From: an uncultured Parabacteroides sp.
GTDB taxonomy: Bacteria; Bacteroidota; Bacteroidia; Bacteroidales; Tannerellaceae
DNA: 64,000 nt
Assembly: GCA_900541965.1 (NCBI GenBank)
Contig: UQLN01000005.1
Coordinates: forward strand, 1-64,000
Direction: 5' to 3'
The position numbers and the translations under genes are program-made. How positions within the stretch are numbered: the stretch's first letter is position 1; each line of letters starts with the position of its first letter. The notes beneath the pieces were generated by a model. It saw only the letters and a list, made by a program, of their open reading frames with translations. It was not told the origin of the DNA and ran no database searches. Positions 23,200 to 31,400 of the stretch are shown one piece after another.

Positions 23200-23676
23200 C
23201 TATTTAATTGTTTTGTTAATTGTAACTGATATAAATGGACCATTCTTGATTTTTCGTTTGGCAAGTGGCGCTTCCGCTTGCTTGTTGGTGAACTCATAAC
23301 TGATTTTCCGTAATTGTTTTTTTGTCAGCTTGTTAAAAGCAACACCACCTGCCGCCTTTTCTGCTGTACCCTTAACCTTTTTCATTCGCTCAGTTTTAGG
23401 CAGGTCTATATATCGTCCCGTTACGTCAAAATATCCGGCAATAGCGGCAATAACCATGTTTTGCAGATGTTCCGTCTCCAGATTTTGTTGGGATATTCCT
23501 AAAGACTTTTCCATATCTGCTATCATCCGGTTATAAGCCGTTTTGTTTTTATACAATTCCCTGAGTGAGTCCTGTCCGCTATATTGACGTACAATGTCCT
23601 CTTTACTTACATCCTGCATCATTCCAAGCAAACGGTAGAATGTGCCGAAAGGGTTGCTTTTTGATGTATTTTTCAT
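23200..23676 (-). CDS. Early phage protein in the GemA position
   Basis: A 158-aa basic protein. The N-terminal half 'FGTFYRLLGMMQDVSKEDIV' and 'RQYSGQDSLRELYKNKTAYN' resembles Bacteroidales phage proteins that follow mobile-element ATPase genes. The C-terminus is very basic (KKQLRKISYEF; PLAKRKIKNG). In Mu this region carries gemA/gp16, but I see no clear DUF1018 signature. DNA binding is plausible from charge. Lies between tRNA-like copy 2 and the DUF3164-like gene. Confidence 0.55.
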   Translation of the reverse strand: MKNTSKSNPFGTFYRLLGMMQDVSKEDIVRQYSGQDSLRELYKNKTAYNRMIADMEKSLGISQQNLETEHLQNMVIAAIAGYFDVTGRYIDLPKTERMKKVKGTAEKAAGGVAFNKLTKKQLRKISYEFTNKQAEAPLAKRKIKNGPFISVTINKTIK

Positions 23677-23691
23677 GTGATTGCATTTTAA

Positions 23692-23737
23692 TTGTTCCTA
23701 TGCCGGGAATCGAACCCGGCAAAAACCATTTAGGATT
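23692..23737 (-). ncRNA. tRNA-like minihelix element, copy 2
   Basis: Identical to copy 1 over 46 nt, with unrelated flanks. Pairing: TCCTA (23735-23731) with TAGGA (23700-23696); T-arm stem GCCGGG/CCCGGC (23720-23715 with 23707-23702) closing the loop TTCGATT. It lies in the spacer between MuB (stop at 23769) and the next gene (start at 23676). Repeat borders coincide with the ends of the predicted fold, which argues that the fold is the conserved unit. Confidence 0.7.
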
Positions 23738-23768
23738 AATTATCAAGTACTTAAAAGGTACTTAAACA

Positions 23769-24707
23769 CTACAGTATATCTCCTGAACATTTCCCGTGAT
23801 TGAACTCTGTCATGGCTACACGGATGGATATAAGGCAATCCGATATACCTCTAAATGTCTTTTTCTTGGACCATGAGAACCGCTCAAATCCCGGTTTGGG
23901 ATATTCACCCATCAGCATTGCCATTTGAGGGCTATTTTCGCTTATTCCGTTTTGTATGAAAATATTTTTTGCATCTTCGGCAGTAGGGGGCATGAGAGAT
24001 ACAGGAAGCATGAATATCCTATCGGATGTTTCACTGAACAAATGTCCGTTACGGGATTTTCCCTGATTAAGATTTTTAAGAAAATATGGTGTTCCGGCAA
24101 GTACCACGCCACAAACATCCCTTAAGGCAGTCATAATATCTTTGATAATAACAACCTTGCTGCCATCCAAGGAACTTACTTCATCAATCAGTAATAAGGC
24201 ATTTTCTTTTTCCAACTTTTTACGGATAAGCGGTATTTGACGCGATATGGCATTTTTTTCATAACAGTCCACACAGCACATAAGCCCTTCTATAAACTCT
24301 TTCCGGCTCTTTGTCATTGAGGCATCAAAATAGTATACCTTCATCCTTCTGTCACGTTCGCATTTCTCTTTGAATTTTAAGAGAGAAACAGTTTTCCCAT
24401 AGCCGCCTTCACCTGTGACAACCATGGCTTTTTTTGTCATGTAAGCGCGTTCGCAAACATCCCAGACCTTTTTTACATTCTCAGTAAAAACATAACGATA
24501 AGTCCGTTTACTATCCAAATAACCTTTTATTGCAGACCATGTTTTTTCTCCGATAACATTCAACGCGTTCCATTCTTTCCAAAAGCGGGATAAAGCCGCA
24601 TCCGAAATACCTAAACGTTCTTTTGCATATTTCGCAGCAGATAAACCACTGTTTTTAAAATCATCTTCCAGTAAGTCTCTTAACTGTTTTTTCTCTGTAA
24701 ATTCCAT
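23769..24707 (-). CDS. MuB-like transposition ATPase
   Basis: A 312-aa AAA+ ATPase that would deliver MuA to target DNA and stimulate strand transfer. The N-terminus (residues about 15-60) has an HTH-type DNA-binding region (AKYAKERLGISDAALSRFWK). Walker A is TGEGGYGKT (about 98-106), Walker B LLLIDE (about 171-176) with following 'VSSLDGSKVVIIKDIM'. A conserved sensor-like stretch is 'GVVLAGTPYFLKNLNQGKSR'. It starts 8 bp after muA, as in Mu. Confidence 0.9.
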   Translation of the reverse strand: MEFTEKKQLRDLLEDDFKNSGLSAAKYAKERLGISDAALSRFWKEWNALNVIGEKTWSAIKGYLDSKRTYRYVFTENVKKVWDVCERAYMTKKAMVVTGEGGYGKTVSLLKFKEKCERDRRMKVYYFDASMTKSRKEFIEGLMCCVDCYEKNAISRQIPLIRKKLEKENALLLIDEVSSLDGSKVVIIKDIMTALRDVCGVVLAGTPYFLKNLNQGKSRNGHLFSETSDRIFMLPVSLMPPTAEDAKNIFIQNGISENSPQMAMLMGEYPKPGFERFSWSKKKTFRGISDCLISIRVAMTEFNHGKCSGDIL

Positions 24708-24715
24708 ATCGTTAG

Positions 24716-26863
24716 TTATTTAATTAATCCCATCATTGCACGTTCAAAATCAGTCAGGGGTTCAGAAGAAACGCCGTTAAGCACGTCTTGTTTCTTGCTT
24801 TCAATAGCATTGTTGCTGTTTTTCTCCCTGTCCCACCAACCAAATGTTTCACCTTTTACCGGATGAATATAGCTTCCAAAGAAATCGCCTGTTCCGGTAG
24901 CTTTCAACCCATATTGTTCCAGTACTTGTTGCTGTTCCTGTAAGCTCCTGAGGGCATAGTTGTAACCATACTCTTCTTGCTTCTTGTTAAACTCTTTGAT
25001 TTTAGCCCCTTGGCCTTCTTTATAATCCATGATTGCTGCTGCAAAACGTTCTTTTTCAAATGCTTCCGCAACTTGTTTTCCTGTTTTTTTGTCAAGTAAC
25101 AGGATACGTGACGCATTTGCCCGGTTTACACGGACTTTAAATTCCCGCCCACGGTTTTCCTGTGCAAACATGAAATCTCCAAGGCTGTCTTTTGAATCAG
25201 GGACAATAAAGCAGTGTTTTACCTTGTCAATTGTCATTTCAATACCTTTGGCACCATATTTATATGGCCGGGCAAGTTCTACCATGAACAGGCGGAACTG
25301 GTCAAAATAATCGGCTTTCCGGCGTCCCTCGTAATAAGTAAGGTAACGCTGTATTTTGCTTTCCCCAACCCATTCTCCATAATTATCCCGTTCTACACCA
25401 CGGTTGTTCCACTCTTCTACGGCAGCAAAAAATTGTGTCGTAACTTCTTCAAATGTTGGAACTTCTTCCATGTTGTTTTTAAGCCATTTAAGCAATTCCG
25501 GGTTGGCTTTACCATTCAATCCCGGAGATGTGATATTCCCTCCTTTGAAATTAGCCATGTAGCGTAATACCCTTTGCTGGAAATGTCCTATATATCCTTC
25601 AACGTATTTGGAACGACCTGATTCCGGTTTACTTGGGAAATCAACAATTGCAATATTCTTATACAGTGATTTCATTGCATCACTGATATTTGCACTTGAA
25701 TTGTCATATTGGATTTGATAAGGAAGGTAGCCGTATGTTGCAACAGCATCCTGTAATGCATCCCAAACTGCATTTGTTGTTTCTGCATAACTGATGCTTT
25801 TTCCGATTACCGCCCCTGTATTACCATCTGTAACGAAATAAACATATAGGTCGGATGCCAGTTTATTATCTTTGTCCTTATAATACAACTGCATGGTAGT
25901 ACCGTCAATGGACCAAAGTGCATCCGGTCGTGATGGTCTGTCTTTCCAAATTTGTTGCTGGTAATATTCGTCGGCGGCTTTCTTGCCATGACGGATAGAA
26001 AACCATACCCTTTTATATTGGGGTTGGTTAAGATGTTGCTTGATGGTGGATGTAGTCAAAGCCTTCATACCGTTTGATGCGGCAAGGCGGTTGTACATCA
26101 TGGATATGTCTTCAAATGAATATTTTAATGGTGATGCGGCCAAATCCATAAGTACCGCATGTATTTTTGTATCGATATCCCTGCGGTTTGCATTACCAAA
26201 ATAGCTACCAAGCAATACGGTTATGCCTGTTTTAGCAAATTCACGGGCTTTCCGGTCCAATACACGGATAGAGTTTACGGGTTTAGGAAAACGGACCAAT
26301 TTATTTTTACTTTCCTGTTCATTTAAACACCGTTTAAATAATGCCTCCTGCAATTCGGTAACGGATTTAAAGCCCATTTTCCGGGCTGTTTTTACATCCA
26401 ATTTCCGCCATAACCTGCACCATCCTGCGGCACGGGCTGTACGGGCTACCTCTTCAGGGGTAAGTAATCCGCAGGCGGTTAATTCATCAATGTCGTTTTG
26501 TGAAACTTCCACCATATTAGGCAGGGCATTATATATTTCCTGCAAACGTCTTTCACGTTCTTGAGATTCCCTGTTTAAGACAAAAAGTTCCGGTTCTATT
26601 CCACCACATAAAACGGCTTTGATAAGGTTCTTATGGGCAGCTTTTAAACCGTCATAATGAAGATAGATGCTGCGGCTTTCTTTATGATGAGGATAACAAT
26701 AAACTAAACCTAATCGCTGTCGTTTAAGACCATCTTTCAATGTGTAGATAGAAATACCACATTTCTGCATGTCAGGGAATGTAACGCAAAGTATGCGGTC
26801 CCCCGGATTTGCTACAGAAGAGTAGCAATCAGCGTCAAATGGTATGTTTCTATATTCCAGCAT
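24716..26863 (-). CDS. MuA-like DDE transposase
   Basis: A 715-aa transposase that cuts and joins the phage ends during integration and replicative transposition. The catalytic core shows D320 (LWSIDGTT), D387 (QIQYDNSSAN) and E422 (KYVEGYIGHFQ), with the D-E gap of 35 expected of the DDE class. The N-terminal 300 residues include HTH-like end-binding regions (GLLTPEEVARTARAAGWCRL). The C-terminal Mu-type beta-barrel and a Gln/Glu-rich MuB-contact tail follow. Preceded by tRNA-like element 3. Confidence 0.95.
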   Translation of the reverse strand: MLEYRNIPFDADCYSSVANPGDRILCVTFPDMQKCGISIYTLKDGLKRQRLGLVYCYPHHKESRSIYLHYDGLKAAHKNLIKAVLCGGIEPELFVLNRESQERERRLQEIYNALPNMVEVSQNDIDELTACGLLTPEEVARTARAAGWCRLWRKLDVKTARKMGFKSVTELQEALFKRCLNEQESKNKLVRFPKPVNSIRVLDRKAREFAKTGITVLLGSYFGNANRRDIDTKIHAVLMDLAASPLKYSFEDISMMYNRLAASNGMKALTTSTIKQHLNQPQYKRVWFSIRHGKKAADEYYQQQIWKDRPSRPDALWSIDGTTMQLYYKDKDNKLASDLYVYFVTDGNTGAVIGKSISYAETTNAVWDALQDAVATYGYLPYQIQYDNSSANISDAMKSLYKNIAIVDFPSKPESGRSKYVEGYIGHFQQRVLRYMANFKGGNITSPGLNGKANPELLKWLKNNMEEVPTFEEVTTQFFAAVEEWNNRGVERDNYGEWVGESKIQRYLTYYEGRRKADYFDQFRLFMVELARPYKYGAKGIEMTIDKVKHCFIVPDSKDSLGDFMFAQENRGREFKVRVNRANASRILLLDKKTGKQVAEAFEKERFAAAIMDYKEGQGAKIKEFNKKQEEYGYNYALRSLQEQQQVLEQYGLKATGTGDFFGSYIHPVKGETFGWWDREKNSNNAIESKKQDVLNGVSSEPLTDFERAMMGLIK

Positions 26864-26884
26864 CTTTATTTATTTATTTTTGTT

Positions 26885-26933
26885 CCCGCCCCGGTCTCGC
26901 TCCGGGATTGCAAGCCTTTAGCTTTCTTGCGGG
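26885..26933 (-). ncRNA. tRNA-like minihelix element 3 (divergent sequence)
   Basis: On the minus strand CCCGC (26933-26929) can pair with GCGGG (26889-26885). Directly stacked on that is CCCGG (26906-26902), a 7-nt loop AGCGAGA, and CCGGG (26894-26890). The 5' linker can form a small AAGC/GCTT hairpin. The element ends GGAACAA, as do copies 1 and 2, but the stem sequences differ. It lies between the small membrane gene (stop 26944) and muA (start 26863). The loop is not the canonical TTCRANY, so confidence is lower. Confidence 0.5.
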
Positions 26934-26943
26934 TTCCGGTTTG

Positions 26944-27162
26944 TCAGTTGTTGATTTTATCAGGCAACTGTCTTGATTTACGCCATTCCTTCCAGTCTGT
27001 TCTTATAGCAGCTTTTGCCCACACAGCAACAAAAGCTATTAGTATGAATACTGCTATAGGAATGGATTTTTCTTCATTCTGGCAATTTTCCAGTGTACCA
27101 ATGATGCCCATTAAAGCAATGAAGGCAATAGGGCTGGTTAACAACAGTAATAATGCTTTCAT
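26944..27162 (-). CDS. Small two-helix membrane protein
   Basis: A 72-aa protein with hydrophobic segments at about residues 2-22 (LLLLLTSPIAFIALMGIIG) and 33-52 (SIPIAVFILIAFVAVWAK), then a basic C-terminus (RTDWKEWRKSRQLPDKINN). Its ATG overlaps the stop of the Ner-like gene by 4 bp, so it is the second gene of the early operon. Role unknown; an early membrane protein could act in superinfection exclusion or membrane recruitment. Confidence 0.68.
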   Translation of the reverse strand: MKALLLLLTSPIAFIALMGIIGTLENCQNEEKSIPIAVFILIAFVAVWAKAAIRTDWKEWRKSRQLPDKINN

Positions 27163-27344
27163 AATACTTTTACATTTTCGCCGTTCTTAACTGACCCACC
27201 CAGTTTAATAGCCATAGCACGGATGCGTTTAGCCTGCTCACTGTGTGTCTTGCAATTTAATGCCTGAGAAATTGTTTCTCGTCTACACCCAAAGATGCTT
27301 TCCAGCTTCTTTCTGATTTCTGTATCTGCTAAAATCTTCGCCAT
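27159..27344 (-). CDS. Ner/Cro-like early regulator
   Basis: A 61-aa helical protein, first in the leftward early operon and divergent from the repressor. 'RKKLESIFGCRRETISQALN' contains the helix-turn-helix expected of Cro/Ner proteins, with basic residues in the recognition helix, followed by 'TKSEQ'-like helix and a short tail. By analogy to Mu ner it would damp early transcription and block the repressor gene. Assignment is by size, HTH pattern and position. Confidence 0.72.
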   Translation of the reverse strand: MAKILADTEIRKKLESIFGCRRETISQALNCKTHSEQAKRIRAMAIKLGGSVKNGENVKVL

Positions 27345-27370
27345 ATATTACTCGTTTTGTGAATATTTCC

Positions 27371-27378
27371 TATCTTTA
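27371..27378 (+). promoter_or_regulatory. Candidate repressor promoter -7 box (TATCTTTA)
   Basis: A seven-of-eight match to TAnnTTTG on the plus strand, 84 bp before the repressor start. It overlaps the 5' leader of the leftward early transcript, a layout expected for mutually interfering repressor and early promoters. Tentative. Confidence 0.35.
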
Positions 27379-27407
27379 CAGCCGTCCTAACAATCGTTAT
27401 GACACTG

Positions 27408-27415
27408 CAAACATA
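27408..27415 (-). promoter_or_regulatory. Early promoter -7 box (TATGTTTG)
   Basis: An exact TAnnTTTG on the minus strand, 64 bp before the Ner-like start. A TTG lies about 20 bp upstream on the same strand, giving near-ideal Bacteroidetes -33/-7 spacing. The ATAAAC repeats at 27415-27451 overlap it, so repressor binding should block it. Confidence 0.65.
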
Positions 27416-27451
27416 TAAACAATAGTCTATATAAACAAGACTTTTATAAAC
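27415..27451. promoter_or_regulatory. Operator-like triple ATAAAC repeat
   Basis: ATAAAC occurs at 27415-27420, 27431-27436 and 27446-27451, 15-16 bp apart, spanning the -33/-7 region of the early promoter and ending 11 bp before the repressor start. Regular spacing in the repressor/Ner spacer is the expected look of phage operators; the binding protein is inferred. Confidence 0.6.
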
Positions 27452-27461
27452 TTTTTTCTAT

Positions 27462-28277
27462 ATGGAAGAGAAGATAATTACACGATTGTTTACATATTTA
27501 CAAGTAAAGAAGATACCTCACACTCGTTTCGAAAAAGAAATTGGCCTATCAAATGGTTACTTAAATACACAATTGAAACGAAATTCTGATTTAGGAGAAA
27601 GTGTTATACGAAAAATTATAGACAATTGTTTAGATATAGATTTGGTTTGGCTTCTTACTGGCAAGGGTAGGATGTTAAAGATAGAAGAAAAAACGATAGA
27701 ATCTCCCCAGCTTTCTTTACCATCCATGGATGATAACTTCATTCGTATTCCAGTTGTGGATATTGCTGTTGCCGCAGGAACCGGGTATTGTAATCCTGAT
27801 TATATAGAAGAGGTTGAATGTATATCTATGCCGCGTACAATGATTAAAAACGGCTGTACTTATCTGTGTGTACGTGTCAAAGGGCAAAGTATGATGCCCT
27901 CCATTCTTGATGGAGGATATTTAGTCGTTCGTTTGATGGAACGGCATGAGTGGAGTAATATAAGAGATAACTATGTTTATGTTGTTAGTGATAGGGATGG
28001 AAAGGCCTATGTAAAGCGCCTAAAAAACCGTTTACGTCAACATGGATTTATCGTATGCATGTCTGACAATGTCGATAAACAAAATTATGCGAACTTCAAT
28101 ATATATAACGAAGAATTAAATTCAGTTTGGTTTGCTGAATGGTATTTTACGGCTAAGATACCGAACATTCAAGAAACATTTTACCGTAAACAGTCAGAAT
28201 TTGAAGACAGGTTGGATGAATTGACCTCTCAATATAAACAATTGGCGAAAGCTATAGAAGCAAAAAGTAGGTCATAA
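27462..28277 (+). CDS. Phage repressor with S24 autoprotease domain
   Basis: A 271-aa CI/LexA-type repressor. The N-terminal HTH (residues about 8-70, 'RFEKEIGLSNGYLNTQLKRN') is followed by an S24 peptidase fold: cleavage site Ala105-Gly106 (VAAGTG), nucleophile Ser143 (KGQSMMPS) and general base Lys185 (GKAYVKRLK). RecA-stimulated self-cleavage would couple induction to DNA damage, unlike the Mu c repressor. A C-terminal coiled-coil extension (SEFEDRLDELTSQYKQLAKA) follows the domain. Confidence 0.9.
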   Translation: MEEKIITRLFTYLQVKKIPHTRFEKEIGLSNGYLNTQLKRNSDLGESVIRKIIDNCLDIDLVWLLTGKGRMLKIEEKTIESPQLSLPSMDDNFIRIPVVDIAVAAGTGYCNPDYIEEVECISMPRTMIKNGCTYLCVRVKGQSMMPSILDGGYLVVRLMERHEWSNIRDNYVYVVSDRDGKAYVKRLKNRLRQHGFIVCMSDNVDKQNYANFNIYNEELNSVWFAEWYFTAKIPNIQETFYRKQSEFEDRLDELTSQYKQLAKAIEAKSRS

Positions 28278-28424
28278 AAATGCACACCTAAATGCACACC
28301 TAAATGCACACCTATTCAAATTTTGAAAGAAAAATGGTAACCGAAATGGTTACTGAAATGATTACCGAACTCTGAGTTTAAGAAGAAAAAGTATTACCGA
28401 AAGTATTACCGAAAGTATTACCGA
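28278..28424 (+). repeat. Three sets of triplicated 12-bp repeats
   Basis: Directly after the repressor stop: AAATGCACACCT three times exactly (28278-28313); AAATGGTAACCG, AAATGGTTACTG, AAATGATTACCG (28332-28367); AAAGTATTACCG three times exactly (28389-28424). Nine 12-mers in all, each set internally tandem, sets separated by 18-21 bp. They lie between repressor and the phage end, where Mu carries transposase-binding sites. Role unknown. Confidence 0.85.
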
Positions 28425-28741
28425 AGCCAAGATTTCACCAAATCTGTTCTTGTTTAAATAGGCTTTTAAATGAGGCTACATGTGTAAAGACCACAATTGC
28501 CTAATGAAAGTTGTTTTGTATCTATAATGCGCTTGAAATGGGCTAAAATAAGCCTTGAACGAGGCTTTTCTTAAACTTAGAGCCTTCTAACAACTGTATT
28601 TTATCGTTTTTCTTTAAGCGGACTTTAAGCAAATTAAACCAAAGCACGATTTGATTAAAGAGGGTATTGATGTGTTTTTTCTTCTTATCTGTTATTTATC
28701 AGCTATTTACACGTGATATATGAGAGTATATTAAATTTACA
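28425..28741. mobile_element. Phage end region (transposase side)
   Basis: A 317-bp non-coding stretch from the 12-bp repeats to the phage end. On the minus strand the end reads 5'-TGTAAATTTAATATAC, and TGTAAATAGC recurs about 31 bp further in, a possible second transposase contact. Next to the end the host side reads CTATTCTATT (28742-28751), a 5-bp tandem. The end position is inferred from the break in susC and the TG/CA rule. Confidence 0.6.
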
Positions 28742-28746
28742 CTATT

Positions 28747-30801
28747 CTATTTGCCGGGTTCATTATTCACAATATTTTCCAGATTGTAAGCAGCAATATT
28801 CACTGTACCTACTTTGGCGGCAGAAGCACGCAGCTTCAAATGATTCATTATATCACTTTTTATTGATGGAATTGCATCTGTTAATATGACAGACAAATTA
28901 GCCCCTGGATAAAAGAAAGACCAATGTGCTGGATCTAGTAATGAAGTCCAGTCATTACGTCCTGTGACTTGTAGGAAAGCCCAATCTTTGAAACTTAAAT
29001 CCAAACTGCCATAAACTCCCAGTTTACGGGTACGGGTCCAACTGTTTGAGCCTCCTAATTCACCTGCACGGTTACTGACATTGAAAACATTGTCTACAAT
29101 TAAACTGCCTGCACTAACAGTTTTAGTTTCATAATAGTATTCGTTTAGAGAATAACCGACCATTGCTTTCATCGCAAAATCATCATTGAACTTATGTTCT
29201 GCAAAGGCCATAAAATCAAGGTTTAATGTACTGCTCAATGTGCTGTAGGTTGAGTAACTCCCAATTTCATCACTGGAAGCATAAACATAATATTTCTTAG
29301 CCCAATCGGTATAGTGATAAGCGTTTGCTTTGGTATTGCCATGCGTATTATTCACATTTATACCTGCACGGCCCATAAAACGTAACCATTTTGTGGGTTG
29401 ATATTCAAAATCGGCAGAACCGGTTATGCGGTCTTGCCGCATTCCACGTCGATAAAGGTCTACGGAATGCCATGGATTTTTATAATAACTGTTTACCCAT
29501 TCATTAGGGGATGCACCAGTACCTATCTCTGTTGTGTTCCAATTTTTATAATCTGCCATATCTATATTTCCCGGTACGTTAAGCAAGTCTTGAACACCAC
29601 TCTGAGTGTCATTTGTCAAGTCGAAAGAAGAGTTGATATATGATATTCTGGCACTCACTTTGAGGTTTTTATAATTTCTACTGGCATTGAAACGAACCGT
29701 TTGACGTGTTCTTTCATCATGAATTGTCGTGCCGGTTTGATCCAAGCGTTGATAGGATAGATACATACTCCCCCGATCATCGGCAGAGGAATAAGAAATA
29801 TCATTTTGAATGCTTACTCCGGTTTGATAAAAATTCTTACGGCCATTTTTCAGATAAGTATATGGTAATTGCCGATAGTAACCATCTTCTGTTCCATCAT
29901 TAATCGGGTTTCCGACATTGACCATCTCCCCATTGAACTCAGGTCCATATTGTTGATTCTCATCTGATACATATCCACTCCAAAGAGGAAGTCCACTCAA
30001 TGCATCCGGTTGACCGGCTCCGAAACGTGTTTGATATTTGGGAAAATAAGCCGCATTATCAAATGTTGTAGTTAATGAATAAGTAATACTGGGCTTACCT
30101 TTTGTGCCGCTTTTTGTTGTTACGATTAATACACCGTTGGCTGCATCCGAGCCGTAAAGTGCAGCAGCTGAAGCTCCCTTTAACACGGAAATATTATCAA
30201 TGTCATTTGGGTTCATCGATTGTAAAACATTGGTTGGAGTCGGTATTCCGTCCAAAACCAACAATGCCTGATTGTCTCCTTTAAAAGAACGTGCCCCACG
30301 CAGGGTAATACGTGTGGTTTGGTCTAATCTTGGAGATGTGATATTAATAGACAAACCGGAGACTTTTCCACTTAATGCAGCAGTGGCATCCGAACCTTTT
30401 GCCATAGTTAACTGCTCTGCATCTACTTTGGCGGTAGCATAACCGATTTCCTTCGCCTGACGCTGGATTCCCAAAGCCGTAACCACGACTTCATCAATCA
30501 ATTGTGCATCCGCTTTTAAGCTAATCTTTAAATTTCCTGTAGCTTTTACTACCTGAGGAATCATTCCCACAAATGAAATCTTGAGTTGTGCATTTTGTGG
30601 GACATTGTCAAGTACGAATTTGCCTTCTATATCGGTAATCGTCCCTTTGGACGTACCCATAATTAATACAGAAGCGCCAATAACAGCTTCATTGTTATCG
30701 GATGATAACACTGTTCCAGTAACGGTGATTGTCTGTTGCGCAAAAACAATCCCGACTCCCATAAGGAGGAAAGTGATTAAGGCGAAGAATCTGTTTTTCA
30801 T
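28747..30801 (-). pseudogene. SusC/RagA TonB-dependent receptor disrupted by the prophage
   Basis: Only the first 684 residues remain of an outer-membrane receptor that is normally about 1000 aa. A signal peptide (LITFLLMGVGIVFAQQ), a carboxypeptidase-regulatory-like domain (TVTGTVLSSDNNEAVIGASV), a TonB-box-like 'IDEVVVTALG', a plug ('VLKGASAAALYGSDAANGVL') and much of the barrel are present. The frame stops at the prophage junction after 'NLENIVNNEPG'. The missing barrel C-terminus makes it non-functional unless the prophage excises precisely. Divergent from an intact paralogue at 32262. Confidence 0.9.
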
Positions 30802-31400
30802 AAATTCTTGTTTCGTTTGTTCTTAACTATTTTGCTACTCTCTGTTACATAAATTTTTTATCATTGTATGGCATTAGTTAGATTGGTTCACTATCAATTT
30901 ATAATTAATAGTTGCATGGTTGAAAAAGGTCTGACTGTTGTTTCTCAACTTGCTGTGTTTACAAATAAAATTATCATAGTCTTTGCAGAACTTGGTATAT
31001 AAGGAATTACTTATAATAGTTTATCTTTGATTTTCAGGTTAATAAGATATTTCTTTCTAGGAGAATCATGCTTGAATCTATCAATTGGTAGAAAATGAAT
31101 TGTGTAAGTCCTGTTTATAGCTATCATCGAGCACTGTTAGTAGTCAAGTTTTTATATAAAGATTTATTGTCAAAAAGATTATTTTTTCTTGAGTAGTATA
31201 ACAATATTTTAGAATAGTGCTATGTTTACTTACTTATAAAAAGATAGATACTGTAATTAAGATTTATTTGTAATATAATGATAAAATAAACCTTTCACTG
31301 TGATCGTTTCTTTAGTAAAACTAATCCGTTCGTAAGGTTGAAAAAGTTCTTTTGGTAAGATAACGGAATTTTAAAAGAAACATATATCGTTTTTCTGAAA

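Larger units (their letters stand above)
1..28741. mobile_element. Mu-like transposable prophage (partial, one end in window)
   Basis: This is a continuous phage region with an S24 repressor, Ner-like regulator, MuA transposase, MuB ATPase, Mu-type terminase, DUF935 portal, MuF, gpG, protease-scaffold, capsid, sheath, tube, tape measure and baseplate genes. The transposase-side end is placed at 28741. There the minus strand begins 5'-TGTAAATTTAATA and the adjoining host susC reading frame is broken. The far end lies beyond base 1, so the left copy of any target duplication cannot be checked. Family assignments come from protein motifs; the boundary to within a few bases is inferred from the TG/CA terminal rule for Mu-type elements. 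Confidence 0.93.

Noticed and set aside
28278..28424. CRISPR array
   Set aside because: The 12-bp units abut each other with no spacers and no cas genes are present.
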